NCBI GenBank assembly: GCA_025769875.1
Contig: JAGFNK010000020.1
Coordinates: 215,714-279,713 of the forward strand
Reading direction: 5' to 3'
From: Russula earlei
Lineage: Eukaryota > Basidiomycota > Agaricomycetes > Russulales > Russulaceae
Length of the DNA: 64,000 nucleotides
A model generated the notes under the pieces. That model had not been told where the DNA came from. It made no database searches and worked only from the letters and a program-made list of their open reading frames with translations. Shown piece by piece: positions 1 to 11,785 of the stretch (the first letter of the stretch is position 1; each line of letters starts with the position of its first letter). Both the position numbers and the translations under genes were made by a program.

Positions 1-2248
1 TCATTCGTAACTTTAACGACGACCCTGGTGCGCGTTGCTGGGCATCGGCGCTTCCCAAGGATCGCCTCCGACATGTGACCGCTGACTGGATGGATCGTGC
101 AACAGACGGACGCCTTAAACGGCATTAACAATTGAAGACGTTGCCTCGGCAAATGGCCCACACAAGATCACTTGAAATTTATCAGCCCGACACGATGGTG
201 TACGGCGGAAGTCGCGCATGCACAGGCAAGGCAAGATCCCAGCTCTGCTGACGAGTGTGACGCCGGTTCGTGAGGATGACAAGCCGGCTGTTCAACAGTG
301 GTGATGGTGCCATCGTCATTGCATCGACGAGTGCGGACGCTTTGAGCGCGAAAGGCGCTGCTCATGGCGTGTAGGTCGCGCGTCAGGTGCCATCATGAAT
401 GGAGCCAGAACGGCACGGGGGAGCAATTACAGCACAGCTTCAAGGGTTGTTGTGGCATGGCGATGATTAAACGCAGACGCAATAAGAACAGGCAGTGCAG
501 GCAATACCACAAAGTCGGTCATTTCCAGGAACAAGAGCGGAGCGAGAAGCGATGGCCCCTTCTAGAATTATGAGAAAAAGAAAGTATGTCCCGCGCGGGT
601 GATTTGGAAGGATGGGAGTAAGCGCGAAGAAGAAGGGGGAGCAATAGCCTTACAGACCGAACGTGTGCGCACTCACCCTCTTTCGGGAGCAGTTTCCCTT
701 TTTGGCATGGATTGACAGCATCGAGCACGGGTTTGGAGGCAGTGCTGTAGGGCTCTCTCGGGGGTGTACGCCCTCTCGTCACTAGCACCCTCATCTCCCG
801 AGCCAGGGGGCAGGGAAAAAAAAAACATTGGTAAGTTATCCGAGTGCCAGTGGCACCCGTGGCACCAGTGACGCTCGACGTCTCCCGCCATGCCACGGGG
901 GAAGAAAAAACTTGAACCCAATCCTGCAGCACATCTCACAAAGTCAATCGTCTCCAATCGAAAAACCCAGAGTCTGACGGCAAACGGGGGATCGGAAACG
1001 AGCTAGGTCACTAACACGCCGCCGCCACACCCGCAACCCGAAGCTTCAGACCAGCCCGCCTGTCACTCGCAAGAAACTCAGCGGGCTGTCCAGTCGAGCG
1101 AGCCAGAGTCCACCGGCGACCCAGCCCGATCCGTACGCGCCCCGCCATGGCGGCGCTCGGGTGGTTGGAATGGAGCCAGGTCGAAACGACCCACATCCCC
1201 TTCATGGTTCGTGCCTCGTGATCTGTACGTTCACCGATCGCCGCTTGGCGCGCGTCGGATCCTCCGACAAACGCGACATGGTCCAGGTTCAAGTAGCCGC
1301 CCCCCCCCGGCCCAAGCTTTGGCCCCGAAGGTGGCCCTCGGCCATATGACCCGTAACATTTTCCCGCCGCCTGGCCCGCCGCATCAGTCAAGTCATGCGA
1401 TGTGCCGTCGGTGGCGCGCCCAGAGACGTCAAAGACGATCACAAAAACCGAATGACGGGATTCTCGTGGCCTCGTGGCCTGTGAGAGCTGGAGGCGTGAA
1501 GGGGGGGGGGGGGGAGAGGGAGATCGAGCCCGCGCCCTGGGGCGTACTGACCGACCTGACCCATCGTCGGTGGCGGCGGCGAGCGTCACCCGTCCGGTCC
1601 CCCTTGATCTCGCCCTTTTGTTTTGTCGTTTCGGGTGGGTGGGGGAAGGTTGGCACGGGTCGGCAGGTGTACAGCTGTCGACGGATATGGAAGGGCGAAA
1701 GTGTGTGAGAAAATCGGCGGGCGTGTCGGTGCGCTGCGGCGAGTGCGACAGCGCCCGGTGCGGTCGTCGCCACGTGATTGACCGTCACGGCTCGGTACCG
1801 GTTACGGATGTCCCAGTCGTTTTAGCTCCTCCCCCTCTCACACACCCTCATCCTGCCGCCCTCCCGGCGGGGGGCGGTTCCATTCATCATCCCCTCCGTT
1901 TAATTTATCGTGTGATTTTTCATCATTCATTTTCATTTTCCCCTTCCTCGAGCATCTGCCGAGCGACCCCTCTCCATAATTTTCCATCCACGATCGCTTA
2001 TCGTTCGCATCGTATCGTATCGTATCGATGACTCCACTCCAGTACCCGCCCGCCCGTGCCCGTCCGTCTCATCCTCCTCATCGTCATCACTTTTGCGCAG
2101 ACCGTGACTTGACACCTGGACGATGACGTGCCCGCAGCGCTCCCTCCCCCCCCCCTCTCTATCATCCCGTTTGCTCGTCGAGCGGTCAGGTCGAACTCTC
2201 GGACACTTTTCTTCTTTTTTTTTTTTTTTTGCATTGGGTAGGAAGAAA

Positions 2249-2279
<31 letters not shown>

Positions 2280-3022
2280 ATCGGGACGCGGGGTCGCTCC
2301 AAGTCTTGGTTTCGGTCTCAAGTCTTATTTTTTGAGCCATGTACCTGTGCGATTCTTCTCCGCGCTTCTTCACGCAGCGTAAAGACGACGACAGACGGAG
2401 GGAATTTGTTACTCGCATTTGGGGATAGTGTGGGGCCTCGAATCTCATACAGTCAGGTTTGATTTAGAGCACAAGCACCGGAAGGACCAAGCTGTGTGAT
2501 GTGATTTCATGATGGATCTGGGCTCGCCCGATAAGATACGTCCGCCCTGGCGATCGCATCACGCCCGTGTCCTCTCAGCACAGACGCAGCGCATTCTACG
2601 CGGAAAGAACCCTCTTTTCTGGTCGTCACCTGTTCAGCCCTACGCCCACTCCACCTGTGCTAGTGTGCAATTCGAAGGTAGTCAACGCCGCAAACTTGTG
2701 CAACCACCGACACTTGGTACAGCAACAAATGGCGATCACAAGTGGGCGTTGGTGTCTCTCAAGAGATTTCAGGGGTTTTTTTTTATTCTTCTACCTCATT
2801 AGTACATCAGAAGGTAACACGGCTCAACACGGAATCCACGACTCGCGCGATAAGGCACATCACACAAAACATCAAGCGACAGCCAGGCCTGAGATTAGAA
2901 TGACAGAAATATAAAGCAAAGAGCAGTGATAAGAAAAGCAAGAAGTGATTCAGTCGGGACATTGCATCGAGTCCAAAAGATAGAGCGAACGCCAACAAAG
3001 AATGCATCGTCGCGTTTGGCTC
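1..3022. other. Gene-poor left flank with low-complexity tracts
   Basis: I recognise no protein family, RNA gene or mobile element here. The open frames are short, overlap on both strands and have proline/serine/arginine-rich translations typical of noise. Visible structure is limited to homopolymers: a G-run near 1501-1512, a T-run near 2215-2230 and an A-run near 2246-2268. Some of this may be UTR or promoter of a gene left of the window. Confidence 0.5.
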
Positions 3023-4383
3023 TCATGGGCGAGGTTTGGCGAGTTGAAGCTGCGCCTGCCAGCTTCCCTTGGACACATGATCAAGTCGCACAAGCACGAG
3101 GTCGAAAACGTCAATCTTGCCGGGTCCAACAAGCCAGGCTGGGTCGCCGTCCTCTTCCATAGCACGACCTTTGTGTTCCTAAAGGGAACTGTGAGACAAG
3201 CTATCGTGATGACCAGAGATGATGCTTACACCGATGAAGCGAGCGACGGACTTGGCCACGTTCTTCGCGAGTTTAGCACGCGTGATAGGCCCCGGAGGGT
3301 TGCGGAAATCCCTAGTAGGAATTTGGCGACTCCAAGGTTGAAAGCCTGGCCACTGATTTGCATGTCATCAGGCCCGATACATGAACAAACGTGACACAGC
3401 AAAGCTGTGTGGCGAGAGACTTACGTTAATGCGAACTGAGATAGACGGCCCACGCTCTCTGAACATAGGTTCTTCGCGCGCTACAAGACGTGCGTAGCGA
3501 CCATGCATCGCGTCCCTTAATGAGATACCGAGTTCGTCGGGGTTCTGCATGAAAAACGTGATGGAGTGCTCGAGTTTAACCTCATCAACATAGCGCTTTC
3601 GGTCACTATTAGTGTGAGGTTTGTATCGCTTCTGTGGCACCATGGGCCCCCGCGGATGCTCGCTGAATGGAATGATGGGTCGTTCGGGCTCTGGAGATGA
3701 TTGCTATTGTTGGGGAGCAATGAGATCAATGTGGGTAAAATGAATAATAGAGTACGAACAGCTAAGGGCCATGGGGAAGGTTGTTGAGGTGAGTAAGGAG
3801 AGTGAGGAGCTGGGGAGGAAAAGAAAACATCGGTTGGTACGGGACAGAGTGTGCGGACAGGGGTAGCAGGTGACCCGGCTAGGAGGTTTGGGGATGAGTT
3901 GTAACCGGGTTGGGATGGCGAGACGAGACCAGGAGGAGTGATGGGAGTAGTAGCGGCTGAGGATGATGGTCCGTGAAGTTGTATGTACGGTGCGTTCATA
4001 GACGTATCAATGTTGATGGTAGGTGTACCGTTCTGCACGTGGAAGACAAAATCCTCATTATAGACTTGCACCTGCACCTCATGCTTAGGGGAGTGGTAAG
4101 GCGAGTAGGTTAGGTCGGGAGGGGAGATATCAAAGTTCATGATGTCGTCAAGCTCGAAGGGTGGAGATGACTATTGAGGTATTCAACAGTGAGTAGATTC
4201 CCGTGAATACGATGAAAACAACGACCTGCTGGGTGTCTTTGCCGACTCCGGGCTGAAATGAGTCAGGCAAAGTGGAATGAGCGCCGGGCCCGGACAGGAC
4301 CGGACATGACAACATACCTCGAACAACATGGAACGAAGGTCGTCTGCGTAGTTCCTGGTAAAGTTGGGGTCGTAGTCGTCCAT
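3023..4383 (-). CDS. Unknown-family protein, paralogue 1 (344 aa)
   Basis: Five exons on the minus strand: 4318-4383, 4170-3760, 3703-3425, 3352-3230 and 3178-3023. All junctions are GT..AG and keep frame. The N-terminal half is Ser/Pro/Thr-rich and probably disordered. The C-terminal half is a compact domain with an ITFFMQ stretch, a GISLRDA motif, a WPGFQPW block on its own 123-nt exon, an ITRAKLAKNVAKSVARFI helix and a last-exon GSWQAQLQL motif. The same order and the same last two intron positions recur at 24.1 and 27.0 kb, so this is one family. I recall similar uncharacterised proteins in other Agaricomycetes but know no function and see no catalytic signature. There is no signal peptide or membrane segment. 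It is divergent from LEO1. Existence is well supported by conserved splice phases; role unknown. Confidence 0.82.
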
Positions 4384-5219
4384 TCTCGAGCTTGTTGTGT
4401 TGAGAAGACGCTAGGTTGGTGTAGGTGAGAGCGTGATCGGGGAGAGTATGGAGGGGGGTGGAGGACAAGGAGAGAGAGGACTGGAATGTGTCGGATGCGT
4501 GGTATTTAAAACGAGTCAGATAACACAAGAGAGGGAGCTGCTGATGGCAGTGCGACCTCAAGTTGAGGGGGGAAGAGGCCGGTTTTAAAGGCGGAGGACG
4601 GGGGTGTCATGCTGCATAGGACCAATGACACAGAGACAAATACAAGGCTTGAGGTAGGTTTGATCCCTGGATTTGGCTCAGATCTGGATAGATCACCAGA
4701 TTTGCTCGAACCCCTTCGCTCGGGGACTTTGGCTGTGGAGTGGCGTAAGGAAGCGGAACCGACATCCAGTCAATGGAGACTGACGTTGACCGTTCACCAG
4801 CCGAGGATGAGTAATATAATTGACGACTTCGAACCGGCGCTGCACATGGGGGTGTTCGCAGGGTAAATTGCGGGGCGCTCGACGGTCAAAAGCGAGGGGT
4901 GACAAGGGAACAACAGCAGGGGCTGGTGCGCTTGGCCCTTATCGGATTTGGAAATGGGGAAGGGTGATGGGATTGGGGGCTGGACAGGAAAAGAATTCAT
5001 GAATGACCCATGCGGAAAGTGGACAGTGCCGAATTGCGCGGCATTGGGGGGAGGGGGGGGGGGCTGGCGTGTGGTGGGCGCGTGGGGGGCAAAAGAGGAC
5101 GGGGCTGTGGTGGGCGCTGTAGTGGTGGCAGCATCCTAATTCTCACGCTGACATCCACGTGATCGCCCTATTTGACTGACCTGCTTGGCTGATGACCTGA
5201 CCACCCTCGTCAAATCAAC
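4384..5219. promoter_or_regulatory. Divergent intergenic region between paralogue 1 and LEO1
   Basis: This is 836 bp between two divergent starts. A TTTAAAA-like box on the minus strand near 4583-4590 and another A/T box near 4502-4510 could serve paralogue 1. A G-rich tract at 5047-5062 lies on the LEO1 side. No gene is recognisable inside it. Confidence 0.4.
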
Positions 5220-7016
5220 ATGGCCTCTTCTTCCCTTGCCGGGGCACTCGTACCCGAACATATCACCTACCACAAGGGTGACGCAGATGTCGACATGCAT
5301 CCGTCCTCGCTTGACGATGTCCCTCCGTCGGACCCGGCCGCGGCAGAACGCCATCCAAAGCAGGAGGAGGAGATGGGCGACCTCTTTGGAGAAGATGCAG
5401 ACGTAGACTTTGTTCACCACGGCCAGTGAGTCCACCACGGTGGCTGAGTCCCAGTCTCCTTTTTTAACTGATCCCAAGTAGTGACCAGCACCATGCATCG
5501 GGAGCGCCGAGCACTGCAGAGTCAAGATACTCTTCCCCAGCCTCCGCACCACCTCCGGACGACGGTCTCACTTCCCCAGACCGGAAACGAAGACAGGCTT
5601 TGGAATACGAAGAAGAAGAAGAACCTAATCCGCTCATCGAACACCGCTTGGAAGCCTCGGTCTCGATCCCTAATATTCCGCTACCAAAAAGTTCAGACGG
5701 ACAGGTGTGTTCAGTCAACACAACCCCACGTTGCCTTCTCACACACTCCTCCCCCCTCCTTTACCATAGCATTGGGTAATTCGAATGCCGAATTTTGTTA
5801 AAGTGGACTCCAAACCTTTCCACCCGGACACTTACATTGGACCGGAACATGAGGAGGACTTCTCGGGCGGCGCCCACGATCGCGACATGGGCATTAAACT
5901 CCGAGTAGAAAACACGGTTCGGTGGCGTTGGACCAAGGACAAGGTTGACCGAGATGTCAGTCCTTGTTTTATTTTCATTCTGACCCTAGTATGAGGATCT
6001 GACAGACCCCTTGGCTTGCGCAGCAAAGGCAGTCGAACGCGCATGTTATTCGGTGGTCAGATGGCTCCATGAGCCTCCGACTAGGCAAAGAGTATTTTGA
6101 CATCAACCAAGTAATTGATAGCTCTGGTTCTGCGCATCGTCAGGCATTCGGCCTTTCTCAAAACTCTCAATCGCAATCCCAGGGAACACCCACGGCTACC
6201 CCCAGCAAGGCACACGGACTTACCTATCTCGTCGCTCAACACAAACGTGCAGAGATCTTGCAAGCTGAAGCCGCGATAACGGGCTTTTTGACCTTGCGCC
6301 CAACTGACATGCAGTCAGGAGACGCATCGCCTCGTCGTCCGCGCTGTCGGCCAAAAGCACAGCAAGGTCGCTCGATTACGGATGGCGCCAGACATGGACC
6401 CAGAACGCGAGAAGCAAGAGCTTATCCGCGCTTCGGTGAAGAAGACGCGCTACCCGCGTGCTGACGAAGGTGGCGGTGTAGGAGGAACGCGCCGGCGTCG
6501 TGCCTCAGGCGGTGGGCGACGCCGGTCGGGGGGAGAGATGGACATATGGAGCGACGACGAGGACGCCGCTTACGACGCTTATGCAAACGACGACGACGGC
6601 GACGGGCGCAGTCCCAAGAAGCGCCGCGCGCGCGAACCGGATGAGCGCCGCGGAGGCGAGTATCAGACCGATGACTTTGTCGTCGCCGACTCTGACGAGG
6701 ACGAGGGTGGGGTACACGGCTCTGACCGTGACGGGGTTCACGCCGCACGCCGGAAGAAGGGGGCTGGTCACTGACGAAGAGGCAGAAGAGGAGGACGTGC
6801 TGGACAAGCTGGACGCCCAAATCAGCCAGCAGGAGGCTGACCGAAAAAGGCGACGGGACGAAGCGCCGGAAGCGCCGGAAGGCGGGGAAGAACAAGCCGG
6901 AGAAGGCGGCGATGGAGGTCGAAAGCGAAGAAGACGAAGAGGAACTCCGGGTGCGACGGGTAGGCGGCGCACGAAAACGGTCGACGGTCGCGGGGTTCGA
7001 CGAGGAAGATGAATAG
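5220..7016 (+). CDS. LEO1: LEO1, Paf1 complex subunit (apparent frameshifts)
   Basis: Paf1C associates with elongating RNA polymerase II and supports histone modification; LEO1 is its acidic subunit. Exons: 5220-5425, 5482-5704, 5770-5955, 6024-7016. The family core is clear: a HWVIRMPNFVKVD strand, an acidic stretch, NTVRWRW, then VIRWSDGSMSLRLGKEYFD and a THR-LVVRAVGQKHSKVARLR region, ending with an acidic/basic tail (ESEEDEEELRVRRVGGAR). The last exon changes frame three times, each time as if one base were extra: at GG 6318-6319, in 6759-6767 (G-runs) and near GGG 6855-6857. Removing one base at each site restores conserved family sequence and gives about 534 aa. Because LEO1 is conserved and the rest is intact, I read these as probable sequence errors. 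Alternative: a recently broken copy. Confidence 0.85.
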
Positions 7017-7198
7017 GTTCAATTAATATCGGTGGCACATGGCGACAAGGTCCCCATGACGGTCATACGACTAAAAAAAGAGATACCGGCCAGTGGCCGT
7101 CGCTGTGTGCCCCATATGACCGAATGCTGAAGGCACGTTGGCACCCATTCCTTTCCCTCGTGTTATTCGGTATGGCACAGAGTGCCACGCCATCACTA

Positions 7199-9413
7199 TT
7201 AATTGGCACCATGATCATGAACCATTACATTAGGCCCACGTGGTTCATCAGCCCGGAACGTATCGACGACCGCCTGGTTCTCGGGATTGTCATGAAGTAA
7301 ATTGCGCAGCGCGAAGAGAGCGTGTTCTCGCAAGTCTGGTTTATTTTCTGTCAAATCCACCGAAACCTCTCACCAGGGGGCGTGGGAGAGTGGCGGGCCC
7401 GGCATCTGCGGCAGACCGCAGCACACGAGCGCACCCACCCCAAAACGGAACAAACTCACATGGATTACGGTCGTCCACAACGCACAGATTGAGCACGACG
7501 GGGATGCCTCCGCGCAACCGTATGCGGTCTTGTATTGCCTTGCAGTTATGGCTCAAAATCCCGAGAAGCCGTACGAGATCCCGCTTGAGGTAAGGGAAGC
7601 CCGCAGTATCGGCGGTCTGTCCAGGAACCGCTTCCTTGCCGTGCGTGGACCGCTTGCTCTTCGCAAAGTTCACACGGGGAAGGAACGCGTCGAGCAAACG
7701 AAGCAGTTCTGGAGCAAAGCTATTGAATTGGTTTGCAAGGCGTGAGGAACAACCAATCACATACCTATCAGTTCCTCGATGAATCCGGACCCTCCGGGAT
7801 TCCGGGAGGCGGAGGTTGCCTCATGACAGACTCGAGTCATCCTGACTACCTCCGGCTCCATGCACGTCCCACGGCTACGTTCCTGCTCTGCGAGTAGAAT
7901 TGAAGAGAGACTGGTCGATAGCAGCACCAATGCGACCCATACACCTGGAAGTCGTCCATCCAATGCGAAATCGGCCTCCTGCGCAGCACTCCCAGCACTC
8001 CCTTTTACGCCTCTTGGTCCGTTGTGGTCGGGTGACGTATCGCCCAGGGCGCGCTGAATGAACTGTTGCGAGGATTCCGCCTGGACCAAAAACACGGACG
8101 CGAGGAAGCCCGCTAAGTTGCTCAAGTGATCGTACTGGTCTCGAAATTGGTTCGGGATGGAGTGACAAAACGAGTCGAGCAGCTTCAAGAGTGTTGTCTG
8201 GGACAAGGAAACGGGCTCATCATCCCTATAGAAGGCAAGTAAGTTACCGAAAGCCTGCAAAGCAGATTGCGAGCAGGCGTACACGGATGTTCGACTGTAG
8301 AGTTCTGGAAAAAGTCCAAATTGAAAAAGCTTGGAGAAGAGCGCAAACCTAGAAAGGTTTTCATTCAAGGAATACATCCAAGGATGCAAAAACTTGCCCT
8401 AGCTCAAAGATCTTTCCCCCGTCCTCCAGTTCCGATGCGTCCGAGAAAGCTTCTAACCTGTCAAGGACAGAAATGCATACACGGATACCGATACTTGTTG
8501 TCACTAGTGCGTGCCTATCGTAGTGAGGTCAAGGCCTCATTGTAAGCGGACGTAAATCGCCACACGCACCCTCTTCCGCTACTCTCGTGGATGCAATTGA
8601 TAACAAGGACAAGTACCGAGAGTACCGAGCGCAAATCAGGCAGACCCAAAAGACGGCTGTACTAGGGGAAATATGTCAGCGACACGAGGTCAGGCACGAA
8701 ATTTGCCATTACAGGAGGACGGATTTCTCCTCAGGAATCGTCATATGCACATCCCAGAACTGGTCGAGGAGTTCTTCGTTTCCGGTAACGAGATTGGAAA
8801 GTGTTTGTGTCAGCAACCTCGTGGTGACAAAGGCTGTCGGGACAGAAGGGTCATAAATGGGAAGTACATTTGTTCCAAGAGTGGATAAATTTGCCTCTCT
8901 CGATGCCATGCCTTATCCACGCGGTATGGAGGTAAATCAGCTGGCGTATTTGGGGTTCCAAAGGGCTGGGAAGTAACGTCAGCGAAGAGGTTTCCAAGCT
9001 CAGGGCAACGGCCTTGAAGTGGCCTCGCTCACTACGCATTTTTTTGGTTGAACGGGACATCAGCAATAAGATTGCGAGTGAATTTTGCTAAGCTGATGAG
9101 TAGTTGCGAATGTTGGTCGTCTGTGTCGGTTCCCGCGGACTGCGCGCGGGCGATCGCGTTCCACAGTTCGTGGAGCGGTGGCCAAATGGACGGGTGCTGA
9201 GAACCGAGTTGGACTCTATTGATACCGATTAGGTAGGTTGGAAGGAGGGCAGAAAAGTTGCTGGACTGACCGAAGGGCTTTGTCCGAGGCGAGTTGATGA
9301 GAAAGGACATTCAAAGCACCTTCTAACACGGGATTCTCTGAGGGATTTTGAGACTGGAGAGTGCTCAACAAGTGGAGCAACTGGGAGGGTTGGGAAAGGG
9401 AGGTCGGATGCAT
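7199..9413 (-). CDS. CTR86: Ataxin-10 / CTR86-like protein
   Basis: Eight exons on the minus strand: 9413-9271, 9215-8713, 8656-8570, 8457-8398, 8348-8283, 8225-7765, 7708-7460 and 7335-7199. The protein is an all-helical armadillo-like repeat protein. The C-terminus carries the Ataxin-10 domain signature: YLKRDLVRLLGILSHN, IRLRGGIPVVLNLCVVD, and YLREHALFALRNLLHDN split by an intron. The fourth intron uses a GC donor (G|GCAAGT at 8397). Exon 2 needs two single-base corrections: a T7 run at 9039-9045 (A7 in the coding strand; a 37-nt intron is a possible alternative) and the CC at 8894-8895. Corrected length is about 567 aa. Fungal members are cytoplasmic proteins of poorly defined role; yeast Ctr86 is essential. 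The start at 9413 follows an in-frame stop. It is head-to-head with VMA12 (137 bp apart). Confidence 0.83.
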
Positions 9414-9550
9414 TTGCGAGCCCAGTTTCTACGGACAGGACAGCAGGTGAGGCGCGACGGTGCCCCCGAGTAAGACAATAATATGGGTCACGCGTTGCCG
9501 GCCCGGATCTCCCTTGCCCTTGCTTTGCTTGCATGCATGCATGCAATGCA
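9414..9550. promoter_or_regulatory. Short bidirectional promoter, CTR86/VMA12
   Basis: Only 137 bp separate the two divergent start codons, so both promoters must overlap here. A GCAT-type tandem (about 9530-9550) abuts the VMA12 start and contains several out-of-frame or alternative ATGs. The start at 9551 was chosen because it gives a family-like N-terminus. Confidence 0.5.
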
Positions 9551-10401
9551 ATGAGCCTGCCTGTCCCCCTTCACTTACCCGTCTCACTCGAGCCCCACCT
9601 CCAAGACGCATTGCGCCCCCTCGCGGATGCTCTCCCAGCTCCCCTCTCCGCAGAGCTCTCCCCGCTTCTCCTAGAACCAGCTAGCTCCTCGACCCCAACC
9701 ATCTCATACGCCCTTCTTCGGTCCATATCCAGGTGGGCACGGACGGAGGAGGGCGCGTGGGCGCTCAGGTCGAAAGACCCCCCGCTCGATCCGCTGGCCT
9801 ACAGCATCGTCGCCTTGCTCGCCGGCACCCGTACCTCTCCCGGCAAGAAATTTCCGCCGCCCTCGCGCCCGTCCGAGAACCCGGCGCGCGATATCAGCGA
9901 CAAACGGGCGATCCTGGCGGTGCTCAATGCCCTTCTCAGCGTGATTTGTACAGGCGCGGCGGTATGGTGGGCCGCACAACGCACGGGTTGGCGCGACGAA
10001 TGGGTGCGTACCATGTCATACATGTTCTTCGGTCAGGAATGTACCAAGACGCTTCGTTCTGAATTCTTTTTTTTTTTTTTTTCCAAAACACCCAGAAGGT
10101 TCTCCTGTCGCTGCTCGCTGCAATAATCGTTGCGATTTCGGAGGTGGGGCTGTACATGATATGGGAATCCCGTCGCAGGAAAACATTGCCGACCACAATC
10201 CGGACCGATCGTGAGCTGTCCGATAGCGGCTACTCTGTGAGCAACGCCGAATCGCGCGATGTCCCCGAGCATACCTCCTCGAGGTTGGCTTCCTTGGGCG
10301 ATGGCCATTCTCAGGCTAGCACCTCCGTCGACCCCCATGAGCCCAACGCTAGGATCGCTCTTCGGCAGCGCCTAGGCACCACTACCAGAACAGAGCAGTG
10401 A
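9551..10401 (+). CDS. VMA12: V-ATPase assembly factor, Vma12 family (ER)
   Basis: Two exons, 9551-10003 and 10096-10401, giving 252 aa. Vma12/TMEM199 proteins sit in the ER membrane and, with Vma22 and Vma21, assemble the V0 sector of the vacuolar proton pump. The family block is visible: YALLRSISRWART, PPLDPLAYSIVALLAGTRTS and KKFPP. It is followed by two hydrophobic helices at roughly residues 125-150 (AVLNALLSVICTGAAVWWAA) and 153-175 (LLSLLAAIIVAISEVGLYMI). The single intron falls between the two helices. The C-terminal tail is hydrophilic, Ser/Thr/Arg-rich. No frame problem is seen. It is convergent with the Nudix gene. Confidence 0.9.
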
Positions 10402-10655
10402 CGTGCCACCAGAAGTTTTCAGCTTCCCTGATGAGCGCCGTGTCAGTGGCTCTTAATATTCTATCAGACGACACTTGGTCGGACTTGCCCTGACGGTTAC
10501 GATAGCGACGACCAATACAGTCATGAGGGAGGGGTCACCCTGCCAGGCCACGTTGTCAGTCTGACAAGTTCCTGGAAAACATCCTCTTCCACTATCGATC
10601 GGATCACTCTATGTACCACATCGTATGCGAATCAGCTGCCCCACCACGTAAATCA

Positions 10656-11690
10656 TTACTCATAAATCTTGAGAACTTTCATGAATTGGAAAAGGTACCA
10701 GCCCGTCAGTCCCCAAACTTCCACCTTGCCCTTTCCATCGCCAGTTACCCGGCTAAATTGTGTTTGAGGATCCTTTATGAGATCCGACACTTCGACTGCC
10801 CAGTACGGCCGCATACCACGGAAGTGGTGCACCTGTAGTCGCGTTGGGGCCGCCGCGATGGGGAAGGGTAGATGAAATGCGACAGCCACCTCGAACTGAG
10901 ACAGAGTCAAAGAATCCATTCGTAATGAAGGTAACGGAGTTCCCAGATCGTCGTCGTCATCGTATCGCCGCAATTTCGGCGTGGCATGTATGAAACCCTG
11001 CATACCCCCATTGAAGAAATCATGGAATGGTTGGAGGGAGGTCAACGCAGTTGTAACATATATCCTGAAGGAGACAACGTACGACGTACGGCCACACGCG
11101 TAACCCACCAAGGGAAAGTTCAGGCGGCCCCACCTGTCCTAGGATTTCCACTTGATCGGATAAAACGCCGACTTCCTCTCGTGTTTCACGAACGGCCGCT
11201 TCAGCGAAGGTTCTGTCTGCCTGCACACAACGTGTTCAATTTAGCCTGGCGGCGGCGGGCGTCGGAGGTGGGCCCCACAACTCGTCGCGGGCCAGTTGAT
11301 CGAACAGCCAGCTCGACATCCAATACTGTACTTACGGGATCGACTCGCCCTCCCGGAAAGCTACAGCGACGGCGTAAACGGGGCGAACGGATCTCGCAAG
11401 ACAGACGCTTGCCTGACTTCGCCCGAGTGCGTTTTCAGCTTTCCTCGCAGTTCGAGCAGTATACCGGGTTGATCCTTGACATTGCAGAGAGGTATGAGGA
11501 CGGCAGCATGTTTCTCCTTCGGGTCTGCGACGATGGGAGGGTACTCCTGGGCGCTCTTGATCAGCGCCGCGCGTATCGCCGTGAGCGACTTCCTGGTGAA
11601 GGGTGAAAATAATGTCGCAGTGAGGTTTGGGTGAGGGAGTATGCTGGACGCCGTGTTGGTGGAAGCAGTGGTGAATGTCCGAAGCATCAT
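10656..11690 (-). CDS. PCD1: Nudix CoA diphosphatase (PCD1/NUDT7-like), probable organelle enzyme
   Basis: Four exons on the minus strand: 11690-11413, 11360-11336, 11220-11083 and 10997-10656; 260 aa. The enzyme class hydrolyses CoA and CoA derivatives to phosphopantetheine and 3',5'-ADP, usually in peroxisomes. Evidence is the CoA-Nudix signature: HSGEVSFPGGRVDP runs into a Nudix box ending AAVRETREEVGV, then LGQVGPPELSLGG. The N-terminus (MLRTFTTAST...) is Ser/Thr/Arg-rich like a mitochondrial presequence, and I see no obvious PTS1 at the C-terminus. Intron 1 must use a GC donor (AG|GCAAGC at 11412) to recreate the invariant Ser-Phe-Pro-Gly-Gly. Exon 2 is only 25 nt. Divergent from BRAP2, 95 bp apart. 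Confidence 0.88.
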
Positions 11691-11785
11691 CTTTGTCAGA
11701 CGCTTGTGAGGGGGGGGGTCATGTATGGGGGGGGTCATGTCATGTACCCTTTCATGCCAATACTATATGGCACTTCATTCTCTCG